Origin: Lysobacteraceae bacterium | GTDB lineage: Bacteria; Pseudomonadota; Gammaproteobacteria; Xanthomonadales; Xanthomonadaceae | Direction of reading: 5' to 3' | Assembly (NCBI GenBank): GCA_004297225.1 | Contig: SCUI01000010.1 | Span: 1-64,000, forward strand | DNA: 64,000 bases | Part shown: in pieces, positions 41,510 to 52,030 of the stretch | Position numbering within the stretch: position 1 is the stretch's first letter | Layout: every line of letters begins with the position of its first letter | Translations under genes and position numbers: made by a program | Notes under the pieces: model-generated | Seen by the model: the letters and a program-made list of their open reading frames with translations, nothing else | Databases searched by the model: none | What the model was told of the DNA's origin: nothing

Positions 41510-41589
41510 CCACAGATGAACACAGATTGAAAAGGATCCAAAAGAGAAACCTTGAACCCAATCCTTTTTTTATCTGTGAAATCTGTGGC
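41510..41589. repeat. MITE-like inverted-repeat element
   Basis: About 80 bases with imperfect inverted ends: CCACAGATGAACACAGAT at the left and ATCTGTGAAATCTGTGG at the right, and further in AAAAGGAT against ATCCTTTT. It is strikingly AT-rich for this genome and sits between mltB and rodA. The CCACAGATGAACACAGAT phrase recurs in many unrelated bacterial genomes, which suggests a mobile or amplified repeat. It could also act as a terminator through its paired arms and T-run (41564-41571). Confidence 0.6.
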
Positions 41590-41600
41590 CAAAGAAGCCG

Positions 41601-42713
41601 TCAGTGGCCGTGCATGGGCTTGTGGGCGCGGACGGCCATGACCACGCCGAGACCGGCGAGCAGCGAGACGGCGGAGGTGCCGCCGTAGCTGAGCAGCGGC
41701 ATCGGCACGCCGACCACGGGCAACAGGCCGGAGATCATGCCGCCGTTGACGATCACGTACACGAACAGCGACAGGCCCAGGCTGCCGGCGAGCAACCGCG
41801 AATAGCCGTCGCGCGCCTGCGCCGCGATCCACAGGCAGCGGCCGACGATGAACAGGTACAGCGCCAGCACCGTGGCCACGCCGACCCAGCCGAACTCCTC
41901 GCTCAGCACCGCGAAAATGAAGTCGGTGGTGTGCTCGGGCAGGTAGTCCAGGTGCGATTGCGACCCCTGCCCCCAGCCCTTGCCGGTGAGGCCGCCGGCG
42001 CCGATCGCGATCTTCGACTGGATGATGTTCCAGCCGGCACCCAGCGGATCCGATTCCGGATCGAGGAAGGTGAGGATGCGATCCTTCTGGTAAGGCTTCA
42101 GCAACCAGAACCAGGCCGCGGGCGCTGCGGCGGCGATGCCGCCGGCGGCGGCGACGAACCACCACCACGACAACCCGGCGAGGAACAGCACGAATGCGCC
42201 GCTCACCGCCACCAGCATCGCCGTGCCGAAGTCCGGCTGCAGCAGGATCAGCAGCGTCGGGATCGCCACGATCGCGATCGCGATCAGCACCGTGCCGAAG
42301 CGCGGTGGCAGCGGTTCGCGGTTGAGGTACCACGCCGCCATCATCGGCAGGGTCAGCTTCAGCAATTCCGCCGGCTGGAAATAGAACACCTTCAGGTCGA
42401 TCCAGTGCTTGCCCGAACGTCCCGTCCCGATCGCCAGCACCAGCAACAGCGGAAGGATGGTGAGCAGGTAGGCCAGCGGCGTCGCGTTGCGCAGGCGGTG
42501 CGGTGGCACCCGCGACAGCGCCCAGGCCGCGGCGAAGCCGACGACGTAGCGGGCGCCCTGGGCGACGACCAGGCTGCTCGAGTCGCCGCCGGCGCTGTAC
42601 AGCACCGCCAGGCCGATCGCCATCAACGCCGCGAGCGCCAGGCACAGCGGCCCGTCGAGGGTATGCAGCACGCGGCCGCCGATGTCGAAGAGCCAGCGAG
42701 CGATCGCGTTCAT
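41601..42713 (-). CDS. rodA: Peptidoglycan glycosyltransferase RodA
   Basis: A 370-residue SEDS-family inner-membrane polymerase with about ten helices. Conserved segments are FQPAELLKLTLPMM, LLQPDFGTAML, GLTGKGWGQGSQSHLDYLPE and HTTDFIFAVLSEEFG, ending PMPLLSYGGTSAVSLLAG. It polymerises glycan strands during cell elongation with PBP2, whose gene overlaps it by four bases. The distinct partner and mreBCD context separate it from FtsW. Confidence 0.95.
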   Translation of the reverse strand: MNAIARWLFDIGGRVLHTLDGPLCLALAALMAIGLAVLYSAGGDSSSLVVAQGARYVVGFAAAWALSRVPPHRLRNATPLAYLLTILPLLLVLAIGTGRSGKHWIDLKVFYFQPAELLKLTLPMMAAWYLNREPLPPRFGTVLIAIAIVAIPTLLILLQPDFGTAMLVAVSGAFVLFLAGLSWWWFVAAAGGIAAAAPAAWFWLLKPYQKDRILTFLDPESDPLGAGWNIIQSKIAIGAGGLTGKGWGQGSQSHLDYLPEHTTDFIFAVLSEEFGWVGVATVLALYLFIVGRCLWIAAQARDGYSRLLAGSLGLSLFVYVIVNGGMISGLLPVVGVPMPLLSYGGTSAVSLLAGLGVVMAVRAHKPMHGH

Positions 42714-44686
42714 CGCCGCGCCTTCCGCGGTGCGCTGTCGACCGCGCCATCGACCTCGCCGAACGCCATCCCGTTCACCGCGCCGACCACGTTGTCGAAA
42801 CGTACGACGGGCGCGGCTTCGGCGCCCTCGGCCTGGGGCGGCTCCGGCATCTTGCCCAGGATCCACGCATCCATGATCTTGCGCGCGATCGGCGCGGCGG
42901 TGGTGGAGCCGAAGCCGCCGTGTTCCACCGCGACGGCAACGGCGATGGTCGGGTTGTCCGCCGGTGCGTAACCGATGAACCAGGCCTGGTGGCGCAAGGC
43001 CAGCGGCAGCTGGTGCGGATCGACGCTGACCGAACCCTTGCGGCTGACCTTCTGCGCGGTACCGGTCTTGCCGGCGATCGGGTACGGCGAACCCAGCATC
43101 GCGTAGTAGGCGGTGCCGCCCGGCTGCGTGGTGCCGAGCATGCCTTCCTGCACCGCCTTGAGGTGCTCGGGATGTTCGCTGACCAGTACCGGTGCGGGTT
43201 GCGGCAACTCTTGCCAGGGTTCGCGGTAACCGTCGCGGCGCGCGGACACCAGGTGCACGCGCCGCAACTCGCCATCGTCGGCGATTGCCGCGGTCGCCCG
43301 CACCAGTTGCAGCGTGGTCGCTTTCCAGAAGCCCTGGCCGATCCCCGCGATCACGGTCTCGCCCGTATACCAGGGCTCGCGGCTGTTCTTCCGTTTCCAC
43401 TCCGGCGACGGCACGATGCCCTCGTTCTCGCCGACCAGGTCGATGCCGGTCTTCTGCCCGAACCCGTAGCGGCGCATCCAGTCCGCGAACTGCTCGATGC
43501 CCATGTCGAGCGCGAGCTTGTAGTAATAGGTGTTGACCGAGGCCGAGATCGACTTGCGCAGGTCGGTCCAGCCATGGCCCCCGGCGTGCGAATCGCGATA
43601 GCCGCGGCGTTGGCCGGGGATGTGGAATTCGCCGGTGGACAGCACGCGGTCGTCGGCGGTGCGCAGGCCGCTGTCGAGGCCGGCCAGGCCGATGAACGGC
43701 TTCACGGTGGAGCCCGGCGGGCCGCCGCCGAGCACGTTGCGGTTGAACAGCGGCCGCGACGGGTTCGCGGTCAGCGCGCCGTAATCCTTGTGCGAGATGC
43801 CGTTGACGAACAGGTTCGGGTCGTAGCCCGGCAGGCTGACCATCGCCAGCACCTCGCCGGTGCGCGGGTCGAGCGCGACCGCAGAACCGTCCATGTCGCC
43901 GAACGAGGCGGCCATCGCCCGCTGCAGGTCGAGGTCTATCGACAGGCGCAGGTCCGCGCCCGGTATCGCCGGCTCGCGCCCGATCGTGCCGAGCGAGCGG
44001 CCTTCGACGTTGGTCTCCACGCGTTCGTAGCCGATGCGCCCGCGCAGGATGTCGTCGTAGTAGCGCTCCAGGCCGGCCTTGCCGACATGGGTGAAGGCAC
44101 TGTCGGCCTCGCCCATGCGCAGCAGGTCCTCTTCGTCGACGCGGCCGACGTAGCCGATCACGTGGGCGAGCAGCGGCCCGTAGGGGTAACGCCGGTTGAG
44201 GTAGGGCACCAGCTCGACGCCGGGAAAGCGCCAGCGGTCCACCGCGAAGCGCGCGGCCTCGTCCGCATCCACGCGCGGCTTCAACGTGATCGGGCGGAAG
44301 CGTTTCTGCGCCTTCCGCGCCGCCTCGAATTCGGCGACCTGCTCGTCGTCGAGCGCGACGATCCGGCGCAGGGCCGGCAGCCAGTCGCCGGGCGGACCGG
44401 CTTCCAGCGGGGTGACGTCGAGCCGGTAGGCCGGCACGTTGTCGGCGAGGACACGTCCCTTGCGGTCCAGGATCAGGCCGCGTCCGGGCAGCACCGGGCG
44501 CAGCTTCACCCGGTTGGCTTCGGACTGCAGCGCGTAGTCGGCGTGGTCGACGACCTGCAGCTTGAAGTACCAGCCGCCCAGGCCGACCAGCGCCAGTACC
44601 ACCAGCACGAAGCCGAGCAGCGCGCGGCGGCGGAACTGCGCCGCCTCGGCGGCGGGCGACTTCAGCTGGCGGCGCCGCGGCCCCAC
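42710..44686 (-). CDS. mrdA: Penicillin-binding protein 2 (MrdA), elongation transpeptidase
   Basis: 658 residues: one N-terminal helix (about 20-42), a pedestal/dimerisation domain, and a transpeptidase domain with S-x-x-K in PGSTVKPFIGL, SVN in ISASVNTYYY and KTG in AGKTGTAQKVS. It cross-links lateral-wall peptidoglycan with RodA. It lies three bases after mreD and overlaps rodA. The C-terminus has a short charged extension (VDSAPRKARR). Confidence 0.95.
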   Translation of the reverse strand: MGPRRRQLKSPAAEAAQFRRRALLGFVLVVLALVGLGGWYFKLQVVDHADYALQSEANRVKLRPVLPGRGLILDRKGRVLADNVPAYRLDVTPLEAGPPGDWLPALRRIVALDDEQVAEFEAARKAQKRFRPITLKPRVDADEAARFAVDRWRFPGVELVPYLNRRYPYGPLLAHVIGYVGRVDEEDLLRMGEADSAFTHVGKAGLERYYDDILRGRIGYERVETNVEGRSLGTIGREPAIPGADLRLSIDLDLQRAMAASFGDMDGSAVALDPRTGEVLAMVSLPGYDPNLFVNGISHKDYGALTANPSRPLFNRNVLGGGPPGSTVKPFIGLAGLDSGLRTADDRVLSTGEFHIPGQRRGYRDSHAGGHGWTDLRKSISASVNTYYYKLALDMGIEQFADWMRRYGFGQKTGIDLVGENEGIVPSPEWKRKNSREPWYTGETVIAGIGQGFWKATTLQLVRATAAIADDGELRRVHLVSARRDGYREPWQELPQPAPVLVSEHPEHLKAVQEGMLGTTQPGGTAYYAMLGSPYPIAGKTGTAQKVSRKGSVSVDPHQLPLALRHQAWFIGYAPADNPTIAVAVAVEHGGFGSTTAAPIARKIMDAWILGKMPEPPQAEGAEAAPVVRFDNVVGAVNGMAFGEVDGAVDSAPRKARR

Positions 44687-44689
44687 GGC

Positions 44690-45172
44690 TCAGCCCCGGC
44701 CGCCGAGCCGCAAGCGGTCCAGCAGCAGGAAGACCGGCGCCCACAGCAGCATGCCGACCAGCGGCGCCCACCAGAACGCCGGCGGCAACTGCGGTTCCCC
44801 CAGGGCCAGGTGCGCGGCGGCGCTGATCACGCGGTCGTTCAACAGCAGTCCGGCGATCGCCAGCGCCTGTTGCGAGACCGGGAAGAAACGCAGCTGCGCG
44901 CGGAAGCGCTGGACGATGAAAGCCATCACCGTCAGCCGCAACGCCTGTTCCCCGAGGAGGCTGCCGAAGGCGATATCGGCGATGAGCCCCACCACGAAGG
45001 CCACGCCGAGCCCGACGCGCTCGGGGGCCTCGATCAGCCAGTAGACCAGCACCAGCGCCAGCCAGTACGGCCGGAACGGCTGCAGCCAGGCCGGCAGCGG
45101 CAACAGGCCGAGCAGCAGCGCGATGGCCAGGCTGGTCGGCAGCAGCCAGGGAGGATTGCGGCCGCGGCTCAT
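44690..45172 (-). CDS. mreD: Rod shape-determining protein MreD
   Basis: 160 residues, nearly all hydrophobic, with five or six helices and the MreD pattern YWLIEAPERVGLGVAFVVGL and IAFGSLLGEQAL. It is the integral-membrane member of the elongasome that links MreC to the peptidoglycan synthases. It overlaps mreC by four bases. Confidence 0.92.
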   Translation of the reverse strand: MSRGRNPPWLLPTSLAIALLLGLLPLPAWLQPFRPYWLALVLVYWLIEAPERVGLGVAFVVGLIADIAFGSLLGEQALRLTVMAFIVQRFRAQLRFFPVSQQALAIAGLLLNDRVISAAAHLALGEPQLPPAFWWAPLVGMLLWAPVFLLLDRLRLGGRG

Positions 45173-46011
45173 GGGCGGCCCTGCTGGCGCAGCAGCAACA
45201 CGTCGCGGCCGCGGTCAAGTTGCGCGGCGGGCTCCAGCTCGCCGACCAGGAATGCATGGCTGTCGTCCGGGTGCAGCGCCACCACCTTGCCCACCGGGAA
45301 ACCGGCGGGGAAACGGCCGCCCAGGCCGGAGGTGATCACGACGTCGCCGACCTTGAGGTCGCCGGACAGCGGGATGTTGGGCAGCGCCAGGCGGTCGCTG
45401 CGGCCCTGGCCGTAGGCGACCAGGCGCACGCCGGTGCGCGCGACGATCACCGGGACCGCGTGGTCCGGGTCGGTGATCAGCAGCACCGTGGCGCTGCCCG
45501 GGCGCACCGCGATGATCTGCCCGACCAGGCCGCCGGCATCGATGACGCTCTGGCCCACGGTGACGCCATCGCGGGTGCCGGCATCGAGCACCAGGCGCTG
45601 GCGGGTGGGGTCGAGATCGATGTCCAGGATCGGCGCCAGCTGCACGTCCAGGCCGCCGCGTCGTTCGGCGCCGAGCAATTGCCGCAGGCGCTCGTTCTCC
45701 GCGGCCGCCGTCTGCAACCTGGCCACGCGCGCACCGCTGAGCAGCAGCGCGTTGCGCAACGTCCGGTTCTCGGCGACCAGCCCGGATCGGGTGGCGGCGT
45801 TCTCACTCAGCGCGTCGCCCAAGCGGGCCGGCATCCCGGCCACGGACCACAACGGCTGTGCCAGCACCGTTGCCTGCGCGCGCAGCCGGGCAAGCCAGCC
45901 GCCGCGATGGTCGAGCACCAGCAGCGCGACCGCGAGCGCGAGGTAGGCCAGCAATTGCAGCGTGCCGGTGATGTCACCGGAGCGGGGGTTGGAACCGGAG
46001 AACGAGGGCAC
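45169..46011 (-). CDS. mreC: Rod shape-determining protein MreC
   Basis: 280 residues: a short cytosolic tail, one membrane helix (LLAYLALAVALLVLDH), a coiled coil (about 65-105, NRTLRNALLLSGARVARLQT) and two periplasmic beta-barrels with the conserved GLVGQIIAVRPGSATVLLIT and VITSGLGGRFPAGFPVGKV. It is the periplasmic scaffold that activates PBP2. It starts three bases after mreB. Confidence 0.94.
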   Translation of the reverse strand: MPSFSGSNPRSGDITGTLQLLAYLALAVALLVLDHRGGWLARLRAQATVLAQPLWSVAGMPARLGDALSENAATRSGLVAENRTLRNALLLSGARVARLQTAAAENERLRQLLGAERRGGLDVQLAPILDIDLDPTRQRLVLDAGTRDGVTVGQSVIDAGGLVGQIIAVRPGSATVLLITDPDHAVPVIVARTGVRLVAYGQGRSDRLALPNIPLSGDLKVGDVVITSGLGGRFPAGFPVGKVVALHPDDSHAFLVGELEPAAQLDRGRDVLLLRQQGRP

Positions 46012-46014
46012 CGG

Positions 46015-47100
<1,086 letters not shown>

Positions 47101-47225
47101 CTAGCCTAGCAAAAACTGGCCTGCGCGGGCGCGAGCCGGTACCCTGTCGCGCCGCCGGCGCTGCCGGTTCCGTGCACCCCGTCACCCTTGCCGCCGGCAC
47201 CCTCCGGCCGCCCCGAGGCTTGCCC

Positions 47226-48158
47226 ATGTCTGCCCTGATCTGCGGTTCCCTGGCCTACGACACCATCATGGTGTTCCCCGACCAGTTCAAGAACCACATC
47301 CTCCCGGACAAGGTGCACATCCTCAACGTGTCGTTCCTGGTGCCGCGGATGCGCCGCGAGTTCGGCGGCTGCGCCGGCAACATCGCCTACAACCTGAAGC
47401 TGCTGGGCGGGGCCCCGATCCCGATGGCCACGGTGGGCCAGGATTTCGGCCCCTATCGCGAGTACTTCGCCGAACTGGGGATCGACCTGTCCCGGGTGAA
47501 GGAGATCCCGGAGCTGTTCACCCCGCAGGCGTTCATCACCACCGACCACGACAACAACCAGATCACCGCCTTCCACCCCGGGGCGATGATGCGCTCCTAC
47601 GAAAACCACGTCCGCGACGTGCCGGGCGTCAGCATCGGCATCGTCAGCCCGGACGGCCGCGAAGGCATGATCCAGAACGCACGCGAGTTCGCCGAGGTCG
47701 GCATCCCCTTCATCTTCGACCCGGGCCAGGCGATGCCGCTGTTCAACGGCGCCGAGCTGCGCGATTTCATCGAGCAGGCAGACTACGTCACCGTCAACGA
47801 CTACGAGTCCAACCTGCTGCAGGAGCGGACCGGTTGGGACGAGAAGACCATTGCCGGCAAGGTGAAGGCCTACATCGCCACGCGCGGGCCCAAGGGCGCG
47901 GTGATCTTCGCCGACGGCAAGACCATCGACGTGCCGCCGGCGCACGAGCGCCGGATCACCGATCCGACCGGCTGCGGCGACGCGTTCCGTGCCGGGTTGA
48001 TCTTCGGCATCCAGAAGGGCTACGACTGGCTGACCATCGGCCGCATCGGCAACCTGATGGGCGCGCTGAAGGTCGAGCATCCCGGCACCCAGAACCAGCG
48101 CTTCGACTTCGACGAGTTCGCCGAGCAGTTCAAGCAGCAGTTCGGTTACGCGCTGTAG
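47226..48158 (+). CDS. PfkB-family carbohydrate kinase, adenosine-kinase-like
   Basis: 310 residues of the ribokinase fold. FGGCAGNIAYNLKLLGG (substrate site, about 40-56) and the anion-hole/catalytic motif TDPTGCGDAFRAG with its Asp near residue 255 are present. The overall pattern (CGSLAYDTIMVFPDQFKNH) matches proteins usually annotated as adenosine kinases in xanthomonads; sugar kinases are an alternative. It is monocistronic and divergent from mreB. Its TAG stop is the first bases of a GTAG repeat. Confidence 0.87.
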   Translation: MSALICGSLAYDTIMVFPDQFKNHILPDKVHILNVSFLVPRMRREFGGCAGNIAYNLKLLGGAPIPMATVGQDFGPYREYFAELGIDLSRVKEIPELFTPQAFITTDHDNNQITAFHPGAMMRSYENHVRDVPGVSIGIVSPDGREGMIQNAREFAEVGIPFIFDPGQAMPLFNGAELRDFIEQADYVTVNDYESNLLQERTGWDEKTIAGKVKAYIATRGPKGAVIFADGKTIDVPPAHERRITDPTGCGDAFRAGLIFGIQKGYDWLTIGRIGNLMGALKVEHPGTQNQRFDFDEFAEQFKQQFGYAL

Positions 48159-48208
48159 AGCCGACCCATGGCCGGCTGATCAGATTGCCGACCATGGGTC
48201 GGCACTAC
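48155..48208. repeat. GTAG-type REP element, inverted pair
   Basis: Arms GTAGAGCCGACCCATGGCCG and CGACCATGGGTCGGCACTAC face each other between convergent genes. The left TAG (48156-48158) ends the kinase gene. The right arm stops two bases short of the lipoprotein stop codon at 48211-48213. Confidence 0.88.
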
Positions 48209-48210
48209 GG

Positions 48211-48930
48211 TCACCAGGGCATGCGCGCCGGATCCAGGGCGGCGACCTCGAAGAGCGCCTTGCGGGTGCCCCCGGCGTTGACCGGGAATTCGATCTCCAG
48301 GGTCTTCGCGTCCTGCGCGAGTTTCCACAGCGCGCGGTCGTCGTTTATGAACATCGCGATCGCTTCGTCGGTGTCGGGGCGGTAGGCCGCCATGCGCTTC
48401 GGGGCGGCACCGTCGACCGAGACGCCGACCTTACAGCTGCCATGGCAGTCGAAATCGCCGGCCTCCATCACCAGGTAGCTGCTGCGCCCCCACGACGGGT
48501 GGTCGCGGAACACCAGCTTCACCGGCGTCCGCGTGCCACCGATCTCGATCGGATCCTTCGCCTGGATCAGCGCCGTGCGCTGTTCACCCTTGCCGGCGGC
48601 CTGGCCCTGGTACAGCCAAAGTCCGGCCAGGCGACGCTCTTCGCGCATGGCCTCGGCTTTGGCGGCCACGTCGGCCAGTTGCGGCTCGACCCGCGCGGCG
48701 GCCTCGGTGGCCGGGTATTGCGCCAGCAACACGTCGCCCTGCGCCCTGGCGAGCTGGTAATTGCCCTCGGCAAGCGCGGCGTCGAATGCGCGCTCGGCCT
48801 GCTTCGCCGCATCCTCCGCGGCGACGGCCCGCGCCGCCTCCTGTTCGGCCAGCTTCTGCTCGCGGTTGCAGCCCGCGGCGGCCAGCACGACCGCCGCCAG
48901 CAGCGCGATTGAAAGCGGACGCACGAGCAT
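48211..48930 (-). CDS. Predicted lipoprotein of unknown function, coupled to an M1 peptidase
   Basis: 239 residues. The signal peptide ends in lipobox AAAGC (AAVVLAAAGCNREQKLAEQ). An Ala/Glu-rich helical region (about 22-100) looks like a coiled coil with TPR-like spacing, and a beta-rich C-terminal part contains a Cys pair (DFDCHGSCKVGVSVDG) likely to form a disulfide. I do not recognise the family. Its ATG overlaps the upstream M1 peptidase stop by one base (TAATG), so the two are translated together and may act together in the periplasm. Confidence 0.78.
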   Translation of the reverse strand: MLVRPLSIALLAAVVLAAAGCNREQKLAEQEAARAVAAEDAAKQAERAFDAALAEGNYQLARAQGDVLLAQYPATEAAARVEPQLADVAAKAEAMREERRLAGLWLYQGQAAGKGEQRTALIQAKDPIEIGGTRTPVKLVFRDHPSWGRSSYLVMEAGDFDCHGSCKVGVSVDGAAPKRMAAYRPDTDEAIAMFINDDRALWKLAQDAKTLEIEFPVNAGGTRKALFEVAALDPARMPW

Positions 48931-50873
48931 TATTTCGCGGCGTCCTTGCCTTCGGCGCCTTCAATGGCCGCCTGCACCGAGCCGGTGGTGATCGGGTGGT
49001 AACCCGGCCGCGCCTTCGCGAACACGTCCTTCGCGAACGCCAGGCCTTCGGGCGTCTTCACCAGCGCGTTGTAGATCGGCATGATCAGCTTGCGACGGCC
49101 GACGCGCTGCATGAACTCCGCCATTTCCTCGTCGGCGGCGTGGTAGCCGCTGCGTACCGCCAGCGGGTACCAGCGCTGCGCGATCTCGCCGTTCGGCGTG
49201 CCGGTGAAGTGGTAGGCGTCGTCGAGCGCCTGCATCTGTTCGACGGTCAGGGTGTCCGGCATGCCCTCGATGAAACGCACCCACTCCTGCGTGCTCCATT
49301 TCGAGGTCACCTGTGCGGAGGGCAGCGTGCCGGTGCCGGTCCAGCTGATGCGCGCCGCGTCGACCACCGCGAAGCGCTGCGACTTCACCTGCGGCGCGTT
49401 GTCCGGGATGCCCGGCTCGTACAGCCACGCGTCGAACTCCTCCTGGCTCACCTTGCCCGGATTCTTCTCGAGCAGGTTGGCGATGGCGTAGTCGCGGAAC
49501 TGCTGCGTGGAGATGCTCTGGAAGGCGAAGTGGTCGAAGTAGCCGCGCAGGAAATCGTCGAACACCTCGCGGCCGAAGCGCTGCTCCAGGAACTGCATGA
49601 ACCAGGCGCCCTTGGTGTAGACGGTGCCGGTGAGGTTGTGGTCCGGGTCGTCGAGGTCGCCGGGTTTCACCGCCAGCCGCTGCAACGCCTTGTTCTCCTC
49701 GGTGAACTCCTCCTTGAGCTCGCCGCGGGCGATCGCGCTTTCCATGTCGGCCTGTTCCTTGCCGTACAGCGCTTCGACCAGGCGGTTCTCGACGTAGCTG
49801 GTGAGGCCCTCGTTGAGCCACGCGTCGCGCGAAGTGGAGAAGGTGACCAGATTGCCCGACCAGCTGTGCGCCAGTTCATGCGCGACCAGGGACACCAGCG
49901 ACTTGTCGCCGACGATGACGGTGGGCGTGGCGAAGGTCAGGCGCGGGTTTTCCATGCCGCCGTACGGGAACGAGGGCGGCAGCACCAGGATGTCGTAGCG
50001 ACCCCAGCGGTACGGGCCGTACAGCGACTCCGCGGTCTCGATCATCTTCTCGGTGTCTTCGAATTCCGCCTGCGCCTTCTCGACCATCGCCGGCTCGGCC
50101 CAGACGCCGCTGCGTTCGGAGATCGGACGGAACACCAGGTCGCCGGCGGCGATCGCCAGCAGGTAGGACGGGATCTTCTGCGGCATCTTGAAGCTGTAGT
50201 CGCCGTCGCGCGCCGCGTTCGGGTCGTTGTCGGCGCTCATCAGCACCATCGCGTCCGCCGGTGAGGTCACGTGCGCGCTGTAGGTGAACCGTACCTGCGT
50301 GGTGTCCTGCAGCGGCACCCAGGAGCGGGCGTGGATCTGCTGCGACTGGCTGAACATGAAGGGTTGCTTGCCGCCTTCGGTCATCGACGGTTCCAGCCAC
50401 TGCAGGCCGGATGCCTGCGGCGAGGTGGCGTAGGTCACGCGGATGGTGGCGTTGCGCTCGGGCGCGTCGATCGTGAGCTTGCTGCCCAGCAGCGGATCGG
50501 CGTCGGCGAGCACGTACTGCAACGGCTGCCATTGGCCGTCCTTGCCTGCGCCCTCGACCTTGCTGATCTCGAGGTCGCGGGTGTCCAGCACCAGCTGCGT
50601 GGCGTCGTCGGCCAGCCAGTCCAGGGTGTAGGTGGCGGTGCCGGCGATCTGTTTCTTCGCGAAGTCCACGCCCAGGTCCAGGGCGAGCTCGGTGGTCTTC
50701 ACCTTGCCGGGTTCGGCGTATGAATACTCGTCGCGGGTAGCGTCCATGGCTTCGGTGCTCGCTGCCGGCGCGTCGCCGGGCTTGGCGGCGTCGGTCGGGG
50801 GCGCCGCGTCGCGTGCGCATCCGGCGGCGGCCAGGGCGAGGGCGGCGGACAACACGATCAGGAACTTGGGCAT
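48930..50873 (-). CDS. M1-family metallopeptidase lipoprotein
   Basis: 647 residues. A signal peptide with lipobox AAAGC (LALAAAGCARDAAPP) places it on the envelope. The gluzincin site is intact: HELAHSWSGN (HExxH, with the distal Glu in WLNEGLTSYVE), and the exopeptidase motif GGMENP lies upstream. The C-terminal helical domain resembles leukotriene-A4-hydrolase-type members. It removes N-terminal residues from peptides in the periplasm. The ATG at 50873 starts the signal peptide. Confidence 0.92.
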   Translation of the reverse strand: MPKFLIVLSAALALAAAGCARDAAPPTDAAKPGDAPAASTEAMDATRDEYSYAEPGKVKTTELALDLGVDFAKKQIAGTATYTLDWLADDATQLVLDTRDLEISKVEGAGKDGQWQPLQYVLADADPLLGSKLTIDAPERNATIRVTYATSPQASGLQWLEPSMTEGGKQPFMFSQSQQIHARSWVPLQDTTQVRFTYSAHVTSPADAMVLMSADNDPNAARDGDYSFKMPQKIPSYLLAIAAGDLVFRPISERSGVWAEPAMVEKAQAEFEDTEKMIETAESLYGPYRWGRYDILVLPPSFPYGGMENPRLTFATPTVIVGDKSLVSLVAHELAHSWSGNLVTFSTSRDAWLNEGLTSYVENRLVEALYGKEQADMESAIARGELKEEFTEENKALQRLAVKPGDLDDPDHNLTGTVYTKGAWFMQFLEQRFGREVFDDFLRGYFDHFAFQSISTQQFRDYAIANLLEKNPGKVSQEEFDAWLYEPGIPDNAPQVKSQRFAVVDAARISWTGTGTLPSAQVTSKWSTQEWVRFIEGMPDTLTVEQMQALDDAYHFTGTPNGEIAQRWYPLAVRSGYHAADEEMAEFMQRVGRRKLIMPIYNALVKTPEGLAFAKDVFAKARPGYHPITTGSVQAAIEGAEGKDAAK

Positions 50874-50937
50874 CGGGTCACGAACCTGTGGCGAACGGTC
50901 CGGCGAGTTTAGCGCCGCGCGACGCCCCGTGCCGCGC

Positions 50938-51696
50938 CTAGACCTTGTACCCCGTATGGATCGCGACGATCCCCGCACTCAGGTTGCGATACGACACCCG
51001 CTCGAAGCCCGCCGCCTCCATCATCGCCTTGAGTTCGGCCTGCGGCGGATGCTTGCGGATCGACTCGGCCAGGTACTGGTAGCTCCCCGCATCCTGGGCG
51101 AACAGCCTGCCCAGGCGCGGCAGCACCTGGAAGGAATGGAAATCGTAGACCGGCTTGAACCAGTCGGCCTTCACTTCCGAGAACTCGAGCACGCGCGCCT
51201 GGCCTCCGACCTTGAGCACGCGATGCATCTCGCGCAGCGCGGCGTCCTTGTCGGTGACGTTGCGCAGGCCGAAGGCGATCGTGACCAGGTGGAAGCTGGC
51301 GTCCGGGAACGGCAGCGCCTCGGCGTTGCACTGCACGTACTCGAATCCGCGGACGTTGCCGCGGTCGACCATGCGGTCGCGGCCGACGCGCAACATGTCG
51401 CCGTTGATGTCGCCGAGCACGAGTTCGCCGGTCTCGCCGACACGGTCCTTCAGCAACGCGGCGATGTCGCCGGTGCCGCCGGCGAGGTCGAGCACGCGGT
51501 CGCCCTTCGACACCTGCGCGGTCGCCACGAAGTAACGTTTCCACAACCGGTGGATGCCGAGCGACATCAGGTCGTTCATCAGGTCGTACTTGCCGGCGAC
51601 CGAGGAGAAGACCTCGCCGACGAGCTTCTGCTTCTGCGCCGTGGGCACTTCGCGGAAGCCGAAATGGGTGGTGCCGGGGTCGCGTGCGTCGCTCAT
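50938..51696 (-). CDS. ubiE: Ubiquinone/menaquinone biosynthesis C-methyltransferase UbiE
   Basis: A 252-residue SAM methyltransferase. Motif I reads [15 protein letters not shown]; the UbiE signatures are [18 protein letters not shown] (near 35-52) and [17 protein letters not shown]. The C-terminus ends with the typical [12 protein letters not shown]. It C-methylates the quinone ring. Its N-terminus contains [17 protein letters not shown], as in gammaproteobacterial UbiE. Confidence 0.95.
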   Translation of the reverse strand: MSDARDPGTTHFGFREVPTAQKQKLVGEVFSSVAGKYDLMNDLMSLGIHRLWKRYFVATAQVSKGDRVLDLAGGTGDIAALLKDRVGETGELVLGDINGDMLRVGRDRMVDRGNVRGFEYVQCNAEALPFPDASFHLVTIAFGLRNVTDKDAALREMHRVLKVGGQARVLEFSEVKADWFKPVYDFHSFQVLPRLGRLFAQDAGSYQYLAESIRKHPPQAELKAMMEAAGFERVSYRNLSAGIVAIHTGYKV

Positions 51697-51720
51697 GGGA
51701 CGATTATCGCAGAGGGCGCT

Positions 51721-52020
51721 TCAGGCCGCCGCGGGCTGCACTTCCCGCTCGATCCGGCTCGCGTTCTCGATTTCGGCCACCCGCAGGTCATAGGCGGCCT
51801 GCAGGTTCAGCCACGAGCGCGCATCACCGCCGAAGTAGCGCGCCAGGCGCATGGCGGTATCGGCGCTGACACCGCGACGGCCGCGTACCACGTCATTGAT
51901 GCGCGGCGGTGGAACCCTCAGGGCATTGGCAAGGGCGTTGGCACTCATGCCCAAGGGCACCAGGTAGTCCTCGCGGAGCACCTCGCCGGGATGGATGGGA
52001 CGCATGCCGTTCTTGTACAT
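51721..52020 (-). CDS. higA: HigA-family antitoxin
   Basis: 99 residues of the HigA/VapI helix-turn-helix family: RPIHPGEVLREDYLVPLGMS, the HTH (NALANALRVPPPRINDVVRG) and TAMRLARYFGGDARSWLNLQ. HigA neutralises HigB and represses the operon. It lies ten bases after higB, the toxin-first order typical of higBA. Confidence 0.93.
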   Translation of the reverse strand: MYKNGMRPIHPGEVLREDYLVPLGMSANALANALRVPPPRINDVVRGRRGVSADTAMRLARYFGGDARSWLNLQAAYDLRVAEIENASRIEREVQPAAA

Positions 52021-52030
52021 GGCCAGTACC

